This document shows, one piece after another, positions 53,394-62,577 of a stretch of DNA of 64,000 nt (position 1 is its first letter; each line of letters begins with the position of its first letter). The stretch is taken from contig NZ_JABETK010000002.1 of NCBI RefSeq assembly GCF_013240295.1, positions 2,160,990 to 2,224,989 of the forward strand. Reading direction: 5' to 3'. The DNA is from Neoaquamicrobium sediminum (GTDB lineage Bacteria > Pseudomonadota > Alphaproteobacteria > Rhizobiales > Rhizobiaceae). The notes beneath the pieces are model-generated. The model did not search any database and was not told where the DNA came from. It saw only the letters and a program-made list of their open reading frames with translations. The translations under genes were made by a program, and so were the position numbers.

Positions 53394-55733
53394 CTAGCGC
53401 TCCGCCCTGAGCCGTTCGACCGCCATCAGCACACGCTCAGGTGTGGCAGGCGCATCGAGCCTCGGGCAGACGCGATGATCGGCAACGCTGGCGACTGCGT
53501 CCGAGAGCGCATGCAGCACGGACATGCCCAGCATGAATGGCGGCTCGCCGACCGCTTTGGATTTGTGGATTGTCGGCTCGGCGTTCTCCGACCAATCCGC
53601 CAGCGCGACGTTGAAAATCTTCGGGCGGTCGGAAGCGAGCGGTATCTTGTAGGTCGACGGTGCATGTGTGCGCAGTCGGCCCTTCTCGTCCCACACGAGC
53701 TCTTCCGTCGTCAGCCAGCCCATGCCCTGTATGAACGCGCCCTCGATCTGGCCGAGATCGATCGCCCGGTTCAGCGAGCGGCCGGTCTCATGCAGGATGT
53801 CTGTACGCTCCACGACATATTCGCCGGTCAGCGTATCGACGGATACTTCCGAACATGCCGCGCCATAGGCGAAATAATAGAACGGATGTCCCTCGCCCTT
53901 GTCGCGGTCCCAATGGATTTTCGGCGTCTTGTAGAAGCCGGTGGCCGAAAGCTGCACCCGTGCCATATAGGCCTGCTTGACCAGATCGCCGAACAGGATT
54001 TCCTGGTTGCCCACCCGCACCCTATTAGGCAGGAACACCACCTGCTCGACAGGCACTTCGTACCTCTCGGCGGCAAAGGCGATAAGCCGGTCCTTGATCT
54101 GCTGCGCGGCGTTCTGCGCCGCCATGCCATTGAGATCGGAGCCCGACGATGCAGCCGTCGCCGACGTGTTGGGCACCTTGCCGGTCGTCGTCGCGGTGAT
54201 CTTCACCTGCTCGATGTCGATCTGGAACGCCTCGGCCACTACCTGCGCAACCTTGACGTAGAGTCCCTGGCCCATCTCGGTGCCGCCATGGTTCAGGTGG
54301 ACCGAGCCGTCGGTGTAGACATGCACCAGCGCGCCGGCCTGGTTGAAATGGGTGGCGGTGAACGAAATGCCGAACTTGACTGGCGTCAGCGCAATGCCGC
54401 GCCTGACAATGCCGCTGTTGGCGTTGAACGCAGCGATCTCGCGTCGGCGGCTGGCATAGTCACATGCTGTTTCCAGCTCCTCGACGATCCTTTGGACAAC
54501 ATTGTCCTCGACCGTCTGGTGATAGGGCGTGACGTTGCGCTCCGACACGCCGTAGAAGTTGCGCTTGCGGATTTCCAGCGGGTCCTTGCCCAGCGCAAAG
54601 GCAACCTCGTCGATGACGCGCTCCGCGCCAACCATGCCCTGCGGCCCACCGAACCCGCGAAACGCGGTATTGGAAACGGTATTGGTATAGAGCGGCGCTG
54701 AAACAGCCTTTACCGCCGGGTAGAAATAGGAGTTGTCGCAGTGAAACAGCGCCCGGTCCGTGACCGGCCCCGAAAGGTCGGAGGAAAAGCCGCAGCGCGC
54801 GGCGTAGACATAGTCGACGCCAAGGATGTTGCCCTCGTCGTCGAAACCGACTTCGTAATCGATCAGGAAATCGTGGCGCTTGCCCGTCGCGGTCATGTCG
54901 TCGTCGCGGTCGGGCCGGATCTTGACTGCCCGGCCCAGCTTCTTGGCCGCCACCGCGGCGATCGCCGCGAACTGGTTCGACTGCGTTTCCTTGCCGCCGA
55001 AGCCGCCGCCCATGCGCCGCACCTCGACGGTTACAGCATGGCTCGGCACGCCAAGAGCGTGGCCGACCATGTGCTGCACCTCGCTTGGATGCTGGGTCGA
55101 GGAATAGACGGTCACGTCCCGGTCCTCTCCCGGCACCGCAAGCGCGATATGCCCTTCGAGATAAAAATGGTCCTGCCCGCCGACACGCATCTTCCCGCTG
55201 ATGCTGCGCGGCGCTTTCGAAATGGCTTCGGCCGCATTGCCGCGCTTGAGCGTGAGCCCCGGCGCCACAAGGCGGTCGGAGAGCGGGTCGAGCCCTTCAA
55301 CGTCTAACACGGCGGGCAGCTCGTCATAGTCGATCTTCGCAAGCTTGCAGGCGCGCCGGGCCTGTTCGCGCGTCTCGGCGATCACCGCGAAGACCGGCTG
55401 GCCCAGAAACTGGACCTTGCCCTCCGCAAGCACCGGCTCGTCGTGCCTGCCGCTGGGAGAGATGTCGTTCACGCCAGGTATGTCGCCCGCGGTCAGCACG
55501 TCGACCACCCCGGGTGCGGCTCGCACCGCTGCAAGGTCCATGGCGACGATAGCCCCATGGGCCACCGTCGACAGGCCAAGGCAGCCATGAAGCGTCCCGG
55601 CGGGTTCCGGCATATCGTCTATGTAGACCGCTTCGCCGGTGACATGCTTGTGCGCGGAATCGTGGCGCCGATCGGTGGCGACGCCGCCGGAGATCGCTTT
55701 CGCCGTGAGATCAGGGAGTGCATGGCGATTCAT
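53394..55733 (-). CDS. xdhB: Xanthine dehydrogenase, molybdopterin-binding subunit
   Basis: A 779-residue large subunit of xanthine dehydrogenase, the standard length. It shows YIDDMPEPAGTLHG near the start, MGGGFGGKETQ (Moco-binding loop), FRGFGGPQGM, MGQGLYVKVAQVVAEAF, and KAVGEPPFMLG (the catalytic glutamate in VGEPP). It oxidises hypoxanthine or xanthine to urate. Its start is 1 base from the xdhA stop. Confidence 0.95.
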   Translation of the reverse strand: MNRHALPDLTAKAISGGVATDRRHDSAHKHVTGEAVYIDDMPEPAGTLHGCLGLSTVAHGAIVAMDLAAVRAAPGVVDVLTAGDIPGVNDISPSGRHDEPVLAEGKVQFLGQPVFAVIAETREQARRACKLAKIDYDELPAVLDVEGLDPLSDRLVAPGLTLKRGNAAEAISKAPRSISGKMRVGGQDHFYLEGHIALAVPGEDRDVTVYSSTQHPSEVQHMVGHALGVPSHAVTVEVRRMGGGFGGKETQSNQFAAIAAVAAKKLGRAVKIRPDRDDDMTATGKRHDFLIDYEVGFDDEGNILGVDYVYAARCGFSSDLSGPVTDRALFHCDNSYFYPAVKAVSAPLYTNTVSNTAFRGFGGPQGMVGAERVIDEVAFALGKDPLEIRKRNFYGVSERNVTPYHQTVEDNVVQRIVEELETACDYASRRREIAAFNANSGIVRRGIALTPVKFGISFTATHFNQAGALVHVYTDGSVHLNHGGTEMGQGLYVKVAQVVAEAFQIDIEQVKITATTTGKVPNTSATAASSGSDLNGMAAQNAAQQIKDRLIAFAAERYEVPVEQVVFLPNRVRVGNQEILFGDLVKQAYMARVQLSATGFYKTPKIHWDRDKGEGHPFYYFAYGAACSEVSVDTLTGEYVVERTDILHETGRSLNRAIDLGQIEGAFIQGMGWLTTEELVWDEKGRLRTHAPSTYKIPLASDRPKIFNVALADWSENAEPTIHKSKAVGEPPFMLGMSVLHALSDAVASVADHRVCPRLDAPATPERVLMAVERLRAER

Positions 55734-55734
55734 A

Positions 55735-57207
55735 TCACGCCTCCTCGTACCGCTTCACCGTGAACGGCTTGCCGGTGTCTCTGGTTTCTGCAAGGAAGCG
55801 CCGCAGCAGGTTTTTGGCCGCAAGCATGCGATAGGTGGCCGAGGCGCGCATATCGCTGATCGGCTGGAAATCCTCATCGAAGGCCGGCAGTGCCGCCTCC
55901 ACCGTTTCCGCGCTCCATGCCCTGCCGAGCAGCGCCGCCTCGACCGCGCGCGCACGTTTCGGCGTCGCGGCCATGCCGCCATAGGCGATGCGCACCGACG
56001 AGACCTTTCCGTCCGTCACATGCAGATGGAATGCGCCAAGCACGGCGGTAATGTCCTCGTCGCGCCGCTTGGTGATCTTGTAGGCTGCGAAATGCGCCTT
56101 CGGGGCGGGAATGGGCACATGGACCGCCTCGACGAACTCGCCCGGCTGCCGGTCCTGTTTTCCGTAATCGATGAAGAAGTCCTCGAGCGGCAGCGTCCGC
56201 CGCTCCGCACCCCTGCGCAGCGTCAGCGTCGCACCCAGCGCAATCAGTGGCGGCGGCGTATCGCCGATCGGCGAACCGTTGGCAATGTTGCCGCCGATCG
56301 TGCCCATGTTGCGCACCTGATCGCCGCCGATGCGATCGATCAGCGGCCCAAGCGCGGGGATGCGCCAGGCGAGGAAGTCGCGCGCAGCCGTATAGCTGAC
56401 CCCGGCACCGATCGTGATCGTGCCATTCATCTCGCCAATCTGCTGCAATCCCTCAAGCCCGCCGGTGAAGACGACGGGCGCGATGTCGCGCATGAATTTC
56501 GTGACCCAAAGCCCGACATCCGTCGAGCCGGCAACGATGGTTGCCGTCGGCTCGGCAGCAAGCACCTCCGCCAGATCGTCGACCGAGGCCGGCACCACCA
56601 ACCTGTCCTCGCCTTCGCCGATCTCGACCCGCTTTCCATCGTGCATCGCCGCCAGCCGCGCGCGGATGTTGTCGCGCTCGCGGGCAAGAGCGTCCTCGGT
56701 CACCCGGCCGTATGAGGAAACGGCGCGCGCGGCGCGGGTGATCGCCTCATAGCCCGTACAACGGCAGAGATTGCCTTGCAGGGCCGTCTCTATCTCCCGG
56801 TCAGACGGTTCCGGCGAGCGCATCCACAGTGCGTAGAGCGACATGACGAAGCCAGGCGTGCAGAACCCGCATTGCGAGCCGTGGAAGTCCACCATTGCCT
56901 GCTGCACGGGATGCAGCGAGCCGTCCGGCCGCTTCAGATGTTCGATGGTCACGACATGACAACCGTCTAGCGAGCCGACAAAACGGATGCAGGCATTCAC
57001 GCCTTCGTAGATCAGTTCACCATTAGAAACCCTGCCGACCAGCACGGTGCAGGCGCCGCAATCACCTTCCGCGCAACCCTCCTTGCTGCCGCGCAGCGAA
57101 CGCCGCAGCCGCAGTAAGTCCAGCAGTGTTTCGTCCGGCCGCACATCAGCCAGCGCAACCTCGTCGCCATTGAGCAGTAAGCGGATCTCGCGACGAATAT
57201 TCGTCAT
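55735..57207 (-). CDS. xdhA: Xanthine dehydrogenase small subunit (2Fe-2S and FAD)
   Basis: A 490-residue subunit. The N-terminal ferredoxin-like domain has EGCAEGDCGACTV (first [2Fe-2S]); the second cluster uses QCGFCTPGFVMS and GNLCRCTGY. The C-terminal part is the FAD domain with IVAGSTDVGLWV and GGNIANGSPIGDTPP. It passes electrons from XdhB to NAD+. It follows uraH with a 1-base overlap (uraH stop and xdhA ATG) and precedes xdhB. Confidence 0.95.
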   Translation of the reverse strand: MTNIRREIRLLLNGDEVALADVRPDETLLDLLRLRRSLRGSKEGCAEGDCGACTVLVGRVSNGELIYEGVNACIRFVGSLDGCHVVTIEHLKRPDGSLHPVQQAMVDFHGSQCGFCTPGFVMSLYALWMRSPEPSDREIETALQGNLCRCTGYEAITRAARAVSSYGRVTEDALARERDNIRARLAAMHDGKRVEIGEGEDRLVVPASVDDLAEVLAAEPTATIVAGSTDVGLWVTKFMRDIAPVVFTGGLEGLQQIGEMNGTITIGAGVSYTAARDFLAWRIPALGPLIDRIGGDQVRNMGTIGGNIANGSPIGDTPPPLIALGATLTLRRGAERRTLPLEDFFIDYGKQDRQPGEFVEAVHVPIPAPKAHFAAYKITKRRDEDITAVLGAFHLHVTDGKVSSVRIAYGGMAATPKRARAVEAALLGRAWSAETVEAALPAFDEDFQPISDMRASATYRMLAAKNLLRRFLAETRDTGKPFTVKRYEEA

Positions 57208-57572
57208 CAGCTCCCCCTGTAGGTCGAGTAGCCGTAGGGCGAGACGAGCAGCGGCACGTGGTAATGCGCCTCCTCGGCCATGCCGAAGCGGATCGGCACC
57301 TGGTCGAGGAAAGCGGGATCGGGCAGCTCCACGCCGGCAGCACGCAGATAGTCGCCCGCGAAGAAGATCAACTCGTACTGACCGGTCTTGAAGTCCGCGC
57401 CCTGCAGCAGCGGCGCATCGCAGCGGCCGTCGGCGTTAGTCACGACCTCTTTCACCTTGCGGTGCGAATTGCCGGTCACGCGGAAGAGCGCGATCTTCAA
57501 TCCCGCTGCCGGATGGCCCGAGGCGGTATCCAGCACATGCGTGGTCAGCTTCCCGCCCGCGTTGTCAGCCAT
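57207..57572 (-). CDS. uraH: 5-Hydroxyisourate hydrolase
   Basis: A 121-residue transthyretin-like protein. It has the N-terminal LTTHVLDTASGHPAAGLKI (conserved His), a central YELIFFAGDYLRAAG, and the C-terminal HYHVPLLVSPYGYSTYRGS ending in the diagnostic YRGS. It hydrolyses 5-hydroxyisourate to OHCU. The ATG at 57572 (second of two adjacent ATGs) has GGAGG 4 bases upstream. It is the first gene of the xdh operon and diverges from puuE. Confidence 0.95.
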   Translation of the reverse strand: MADNAGGKLTTHVLDTASGHPAAGLKIALFRVTGNSHRKVKEVVTNADGRCDAPLLQGADFKTGQYELIFFAGDYLRAAGVELPDPAFLDQVPIRFGMAEEAHYHVPLLVSPYGYSTYRGS

Positions 57573-57673
57573 CATGCCTCCTCTTTGCCGTTGACCGGCC
57601 ATCGTTTTCGTCCAACCCTCGACAGCCTATTGCATCATAGGGGATAGTCCGAGCCGGAGCGCTACAAAAACTC

Positions 57674-57688
57674 TTTCAAAATTTGGAA
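57674..57688. promoter_or_regulatory. Candidate regulatory dyad, uraH/puuE intergenic region
   Basis: TTTCAAAATTTGGAA is a near-palindrome (TTTCAAA/TTTGGAA, 6 of 7 positions) in the divergent promoter region between uraH and puuE. It resembles the motif in the puuD/lysR gap at 50862. Confidence 0.35.
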
Positions 57689-57745
57689 GGGAAATGGCAT
57701 CCCCTTTTTCAACTATTCTCGGCAGAAACGGAAGATGGAGACCGA

Positions 57746-59178
57746 ATGCGTTATCCTAGAGACATGCGCGGCTACGGGCGCAACGCACCCGACCCCCGAT
57801 GGCCCGGCGGCGCGCATGTCGCGGTTCAGTTCGTCGTCAACTACGAGGAAGGCGGCGAGAACTGCATCCTCCATGGCGACGCCGCATCGGAGGCGTTTCT
57901 TTCCGAGGTGGTTGGCGCGGCGCCATGGCCGGGCAAACGCCACTGGAACATGGAATCGATCTACGAATACGGTGCGCGCGCCGGCTTCTGGCGGCTCCAT
58001 CGCATGTTCACGCAGGCAGAGGTGCCGGTCACCGTCTATGGCGTGGCGACAGCGCTGGCGCGCTCGCCCGACCAGGTCGCCGCCATGCAGGAAGCCGGCT
58101 GGGAAATCGCCAGCCACGGACTGCGCTGGATCGACTACCGCGACCATGACGAGGCGTCCGAGCGCGCTGACCTCGAAGAGGCGATCCGCCTGCATACGGA
58201 GGTGGTCGGCGAGCGCCCACGAGGCCTGTATCTCGGCCGCACCTCAGTCAATTCGGTGCGTCTGGCCGCTGCCGAAGGCGGCTTCGACTGGATCTCCGAC
58301 ACCTATGACGATGACCTGCCCTACTGGCTCGATCACGACGGCCACGGCAATGCCATCCCCCGCAGCTCGTCATCCCTTACACGCTCGATGCCAACGACAT
58401 GCGTTTCGCGACCGCACAAGGGTTCAACTCTGGCGACCAGTTCTATGCGTATTTGAAAGACGCCTTCGATACGCTCTATGAGGAAGGCGGCAGCGGGGTC
58501 GGCGGCATGATGAGTATCGGCCTGCATTGCCGGCTCGTCGGACGCCCCGGCCGCGCAGCAGCCCTCAAGCGCTTCATCGACTACGTCAAAAACCATGACA
58601 AGGTCTGGCTGCCGACACGCGGCGAGATCGCCGCGCACTGGCGCGCGCATCATCCCTATGCGCCGCACGCACTTCGTCCCAGCCGCATGGGCCGCGACGA
58701 GTTCGTGCAGCGGTTCGGCGGCATCTTCGAGCACTCGCCGTGGATCGCCGAACGAGCCTACGAGCTGGAGCTCGGGCCGGCGCACGATTCGGCCGGCGGC
58801 CTGCATAACGCGCTGGCTCGCGTGTTCCGCTCCGCAAGCGAGAATGAGCGGCTGGCCGTGCTGACCGCTCACCCGGACCTTGCCGGAAAGCTCGCCCAGG
58901 CCCGACGCCTGACGGCGGAATCCTCAGCCGAGCAGGCCTCGGCCGGGCTCGATGCACTGACCGATGCGGAGCGCGAGACTTTCACGCAGCTCAACACGGC
59001 CTATACGCAGAAATTTGGTTTTCCCTTCATCATCGCCGTCAAGGACAACACTAAGGCGACGATCCTCGACGCCTTCCGCACCCGCATCGAAAACAACCGC
59101 GAGACAGAATTCGCGACAGCGTGCCGTCAGGTCGAGCGCATCGCTCGCCTGCGGCTCACCGATCTCCTGCCCGCCTGA
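57746..59178 (+). pseudogene. puuE: Allantoinase PuuE fused to OHCU decarboxylase, frameshifted
   Basis: A bifunctional purine-pathway protein. The N-terminal domain (about residues 1-310) is the polysaccharide-deacetylase-like allantoinase PuuE, with MRYPRDMRGYGRNAPDPRWPGGA and GWEIASHGLRWIDY. The C-terminal domain is UraD (OHCU decarboxylase), with FVQRFGGIFEHSPWIAERAY, AHPDLAGKLA and FIIAVKDNTKATILDAF. The frames meet at the C5 run 58357-58361; one more C gives NAIPPQLVIPYTLDANDMRF and a 477-residue protein of normal length. Both parts are fully conserved, so it is most likely intact in nature. It converts OHCU to allantoin and allantoin to allantoate. Confidence 0.9.
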
Positions 59179-59190
59179 GGACAACGCCAG

Positions 59191-60018
59191 ATGACAGGCC
59201 GCACCTATTACGCGCCGCATGGGGGCTTGCCCCCGCAAACGCAACTGCACACCGGCCGCGCGGTCTTCACCGATGCCTATGCCGTCATTCCAAAAGGCGT
59301 GATGAGCGACATCGTCACAAGCTGCCTGCCCTTCTGGGACGAGACGCGTGTCTGGATATTGTCCCGCCCGCTGTCTGGCTTCGCCGAGACGTTCTCGCAA
59401 TACATCATGGAGGTCGCGCCCGGCGGCGGCAGCGACCGACCCGAATCGGAAGCTGACGCCGAAGGCGTTCTGTTTGTCGCCGAGGGAGAAATCACGGTGA
59501 TGTTGGACGGGCAGACGCACGTCCTCACGCCCGGTGGCTATGCCTATCTGCCGCCCGCCAGCGGCTGGACCCTGAAGAATGAAGGCAGCGAGACCGCCCG
59601 CTTCCACTGGATAAGGAAGGCCTACGACTTCGTCGACGGTCTCGACGTGCCCGATCCGCTGTTTCTCAACGAGAGCGACATAGCGCCAGCGCCGATGCCG
59701 GACACAAACGGAACCTGGGCGACGACCCGTTTCGTCGACCCGTCGGACCTGCGTCACGACATGCACGTCACCATCGTCACCTTCGAACCCGGCGGGCTCA
59801 TCCCGTTCGAGGAAACGCATGTGATGGAGCATGGCCTGTACGTGCTGGAGGGCAAGGCCGTCTACAAGCTCAATCAGGACTGGGTCGAGGTCGAGGCGGG
59901 CGACTATATGTGGCTGCGCGCCTTCTGCCCGCAGGCGTGTTATGCTGGCGGGCCGGGCAAGTTCCGCTACCTGCTCTACAAGGACGTTAACCGTCACGCG
60001 AAACTGGCATTCCGATGA
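59191..60018 (+). CDS. allE: (S)-ureidoglycine aminohydrolase
   Basis: A 275-residue bicupin. It starts MTGRTYYAPHGGLPPQ, with the first cupin in EGVLFVAEGEITVML and the second, which binds Mn, in THVMEHGLYVLEGKAVYKLNQDWVEVEAGDYMWLRAFCPQACYAGG. It turns ureidoglycine into ureidoglycolate and ammonia. It lies 12 bases after puuE and overlaps allA by 4 bases (ATGA). It follows allantoate cleavage, whose enzyme is not in this window. Confidence 0.93.
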   Translation: MTGRTYYAPHGGLPPQTQLHTGRAVFTDAYAVIPKGVMSDIVTSCLPFWDETRVWILSRPLSGFAETFSQYIMEVAPGGGSDRPESEADAEGVLFVAEGEITVMLDGQTHVLTPGGYAYLPPASGWTLKNEGSETARFHWIRKAYDFVDGLDVPDPLFLNESDIAPAPMPDTNGTWATTRFVDPSDLRHDMHVTIVTFEPGGLIPFEETHVMEHGLYVLEGKAVYKLNQDWVEVEAGDYMWLRAFCPQACYAGGPGKFRYLLYKDVNRHAKLAFR

Positions 60019-60512
60019 GCCGTATAGTCACCGCCCGCCCCCTAACGCGCGAAGCCTTCGCCGAATTCGGCGACGTGCTCGACACAGAATGGGACGACCA
60101 CTTCCCCATCAACAACGGCAAGTGCGAACGCTACCACGCGCTCGCCCGCGCGCAGGCCGAAGGTCCCAACGCCAGCGTCCAGCTCTCGATCTTTCGCGGC
60201 CAGCCCTATGAGTTTCCGCTGAAGCTGACGATGGTCGAACGTCACCCCTTTGGCAGCCAGGCCTTCATGCCTTTGTCGCCTGCCCCGTTTCTGGTCGTCG
60301 TCTGTCACGACGGCCCGGAGGGGCCAGCCGAGCCGCAAGCGTTCGTCACCTACGCGGGCCAGGGGGTCAACTATCCCCGCAACCTTTGGCACGGCGTTCT
60401 GACGCCCATCGGCGAAAGCCAGGATTTCCTGGTGGTCGACCGAGGCGGCGACGGCACCAATCTCGAGGAGCACTTTTTCGACGAGCCGTGGGAAATCCGT
60501 CTCGCGGAATGA
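60015..60512 (+). CDS. allA: Ureidoglycolate lyase
   Basis: A 165-residue protein of the AllA cupin-like family. Conserved parts are ARPLTREAFAEFGDVLDTE, FPLKLTMVERHPFGSQAFMPLSPAPFLVVVC and VNYPRNLWHGVLTPI, with the NLWHG motif. It splits ureidoglycolate to glyoxylate and urea, the last step of the pathway. It overlaps allE (ATGA). A 67-base gap separates it from the CocE-like gene. Confidence 0.93.
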   Translation: MSRIVTARPLTREAFAEFGDVLDTEWDDHFPINNGKCERYHALARAQAEGPNASVQLSIFRGQPYEFPLKLTMVERHPFGSQAFMPLSPAPFLVVVCHDGPEGPAEPQAFVTYAGQGVNYPRNLWHGVLTPIGESQDFLVVDRGGDGTNLEEHFFDEPWEIRLAE

Positions 60513-60579
60513 CGTGGACGACTTTGTCCTGGCGTGCTGAAGCATTGAACTTCTGCTCGTTTCCGTGCGTCATGCCTGC

Positions 60580-62574
60580 ATGAAAACCGTCACCACCTTC
60601 CCACGCAACGTCGTCGAGCAACCCGATCTCGGCATCGTCATGCCGGATGGCTGCCGCCTGTCGGCGCGCGTCTGGATGCCGGAGGATGCCGAGGCCGATC
60701 CCGTGCCGGTCATCCTCGAGCACCTGCCCTATCGCAAGCGTGACGGCACGACCGCACGCGACAGCCTGACCCATCCCTATTTCGCCGGCCACGGCTATGC
60801 CTGCATCCGGGTCGACATGCGCGGCAACGGCGATTCCGAAGGTCTGATGGCGGACGAATACACCGAGCAGGAGCTTCAGGACGCCTGCGACGTGATCGCA
60901 TGGGCCACCGCACAGCCCTGGTGCAACGGCAATGTCGGCATGATGGGCATCTCATGGGGCGGCTTCAACGCGCTGCAGGTGGCGGCAAGACAGCCGCCGG
61001 CGCTGAAGGCGATCATCACACTGTGCTCGACCGACGACCGCTACGCCGACGATATCCACTACAAGGGCGGCCTGCTGCTCAACGAGAACATGGGCTGGGG
61101 CGCAACCATGCTCTCCTACTCGTCACGCCCGCCGGACCCCGCACTCGTTGGCGACCGCTGGCGCGCGATGTGGCTCGACCGGCTGGAGAACGAGCCGCTG
61201 CTGCCAGCGATCTGGCTCAGGCATCAGACCCGCGACGCCTACTGGAAGCGCGGATCGGTCTGCGAGGATTTCTCCGCGATCCGCGCCGCGACACTGGCGG
61301 TCGGCGGCTGGGGTGACGCCTACAAGAATGCCGTCTCGCGACTGGTTTCCGGCATTCACAATGCGCCCGCGAAAGGCATCGTCGGCCCGTGGATTCACAA
61401 ATACCCGCATTTCGCGGTCCCAGCGCCGGCGATCGGTTTCCTGCAGGAAGCGCTGCGCTGGTGGGATCGCTGGCTGAAAGACATCGACACCGGTGTGGAT
61501 ACCGATCCTGCCATGCGGCTTTACATGATGGACTCAGTGCCCCCGCGCGATTGGTACGAGGAAAGGCCCGGCCGCTGGATTGCGGAACAGGCCTGGTCGT
61601 CCGCGTCATTGGACAAACGGTCGTTTCATGCCGGTGTCGAACTGTACCCACAAGCCCCGCTCCCCGCCGCGATCGCCTCGCCGCAGGATACCGGCCTTTC
61701 CGGCGGCGAATATTGCGCCATCTGGCTTGGTCCGGAACTGCCGGGCGACCAGCGCGAGGACGACGCGAAATCCTTCTGTCTGGACGCAAAGATCACCGAA
61801 GACACGGAGATTGTCGGAACGCCCGTCGTCACGCTGAGGCTTTCGGCGGACCGACCGTCAGCGATGGTCGCGGTCAGGCTTTGCGACGTGCATCCCGACG
61901 GGGCCTCGACGCGCATCACCTATGGCGTGCTCAACCTCACCCACCGCAATGGGCACGAGTTTCCCGAGCCCGTCGTGCCTGGTGAGGAGATGACTGTCGC
62001 CCTGAAACTCGACGACATGGCCTACCGCATACCGGCCGGGCACACGCTCCGCGTGGCCGTGTCGTCGGCCTACTGGCCGCTCGTCTGGCCATCGCCGGAA
62101 CCCGTCACGTTGACGCTGCACGATGCGACGCTCGCGCTTCCGATCCGTGAGCCGGGCAGCAAGCCGGAGTGGGCGTTTGAGGAACCGGAAGGTGCGACGC
62201 CCTGGCCTATCGAGACACTGCGAAAATCGTCAAACAGCCGAACCACCGAGCGTGATCCCGACACCGGTACTGTCAGCCTCGTGATCCACGACGATTTCGG
62301 CGAAGCACGCGACCTCGACCACGGGCTGGTGCACGGCGAGGTCGCCCGCGAACGTTGGACCATTCGACCGGACGACCCGCTTTCGGCACATGGCAAGACG
62401 CACTGGACGCAGACCTATGCGCGCGACGACTGGTCGGTCCGCACCGAAACTTTCACCACCATGACGTCGACAGCCGAGACCTTCCGGCTGACAGCACGCA
62501 TCGAGGCTTATGAGGTGGACAAGCTGGTTTTCGAACGTGATTTCGACGAAACCATTCCGCGAAATCTCGTCTGA
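60580..62574 (+). CDS. CocE/NonD family hydrolase (X-Pro peptidase-like)
   Basis: A 664-residue serine hydrolase of the S15/CocE type. The alpha/beta domain has LEHLPYRKRDGTTARD, the oxyanion and DMRGNGDSEG region, and the nucleophile elbow MMGISWGGFNALQVAA (Ser in GISWGG). The C-terminal jelly-roll domain is recognisable by DAKITEDTEIVGTPVVTLRLSADRPSAMVAVRL. No signal peptide. The substrate is not known; relatives cleave acyl bonds in esters or peptides. Start at the ATG at 60580 (MKTVTTF). It follows allA on the same strand and ends 3 bases from the convergent esterase gene. Confidence 0.9.
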   Translation: MKTVTTFPRNVVEQPDLGIVMPDGCRLSARVWMPEDAEADPVPVILEHLPYRKRDGTTARDSLTHPYFAGHGYACIRVDMRGNGDSEGLMADEYTEQELQDACDVIAWATAQPWCNGNVGMMGISWGGFNALQVAARQPPALKAIITLCSTDDRYADDIHYKGGLLLNENMGWGATMLSYSSRPPDPALVGDRWRAMWLDRLENEPLLPAIWLRHQTRDAYWKRGSVCEDFSAIRAATLAVGGWGDAYKNAVSRLVSGIHNAPAKGIVGPWIHKYPHFAVPAPAIGFLQEALRWWDRWLKDIDTGVDTDPAMRLYMMDSVPPRDWYEERPGRWIAEQAWSSASLDKRSFHAGVELYPQAPLPAAIASPQDTGLSGGEYCAIWLGPELPGDQREDDAKSFCLDAKITEDTEIVGTPVVTLRLSADRPSAMVAVRLCDVHPDGASTRITYGVLNLTHRNGHEFPEPVVPGEEMTVALKLDDMAYRIPAGHTLRVAVSSAYWPLVWPSPEPVTLTLHDATLALPIREPGSKPEWAFEEPEGATPWPIETLRKSSNSRTTERDPDTGTVSLVIHDDFGEARDLDHGLVHGEVARERWTIRPDDPLSAHGKTHWTQTYARDDWSVRTETFTTMTSTAETFRLTARIEAYEVDKLVFERDFDETIPRNLV

Positions 62575-62577
62575 AAC

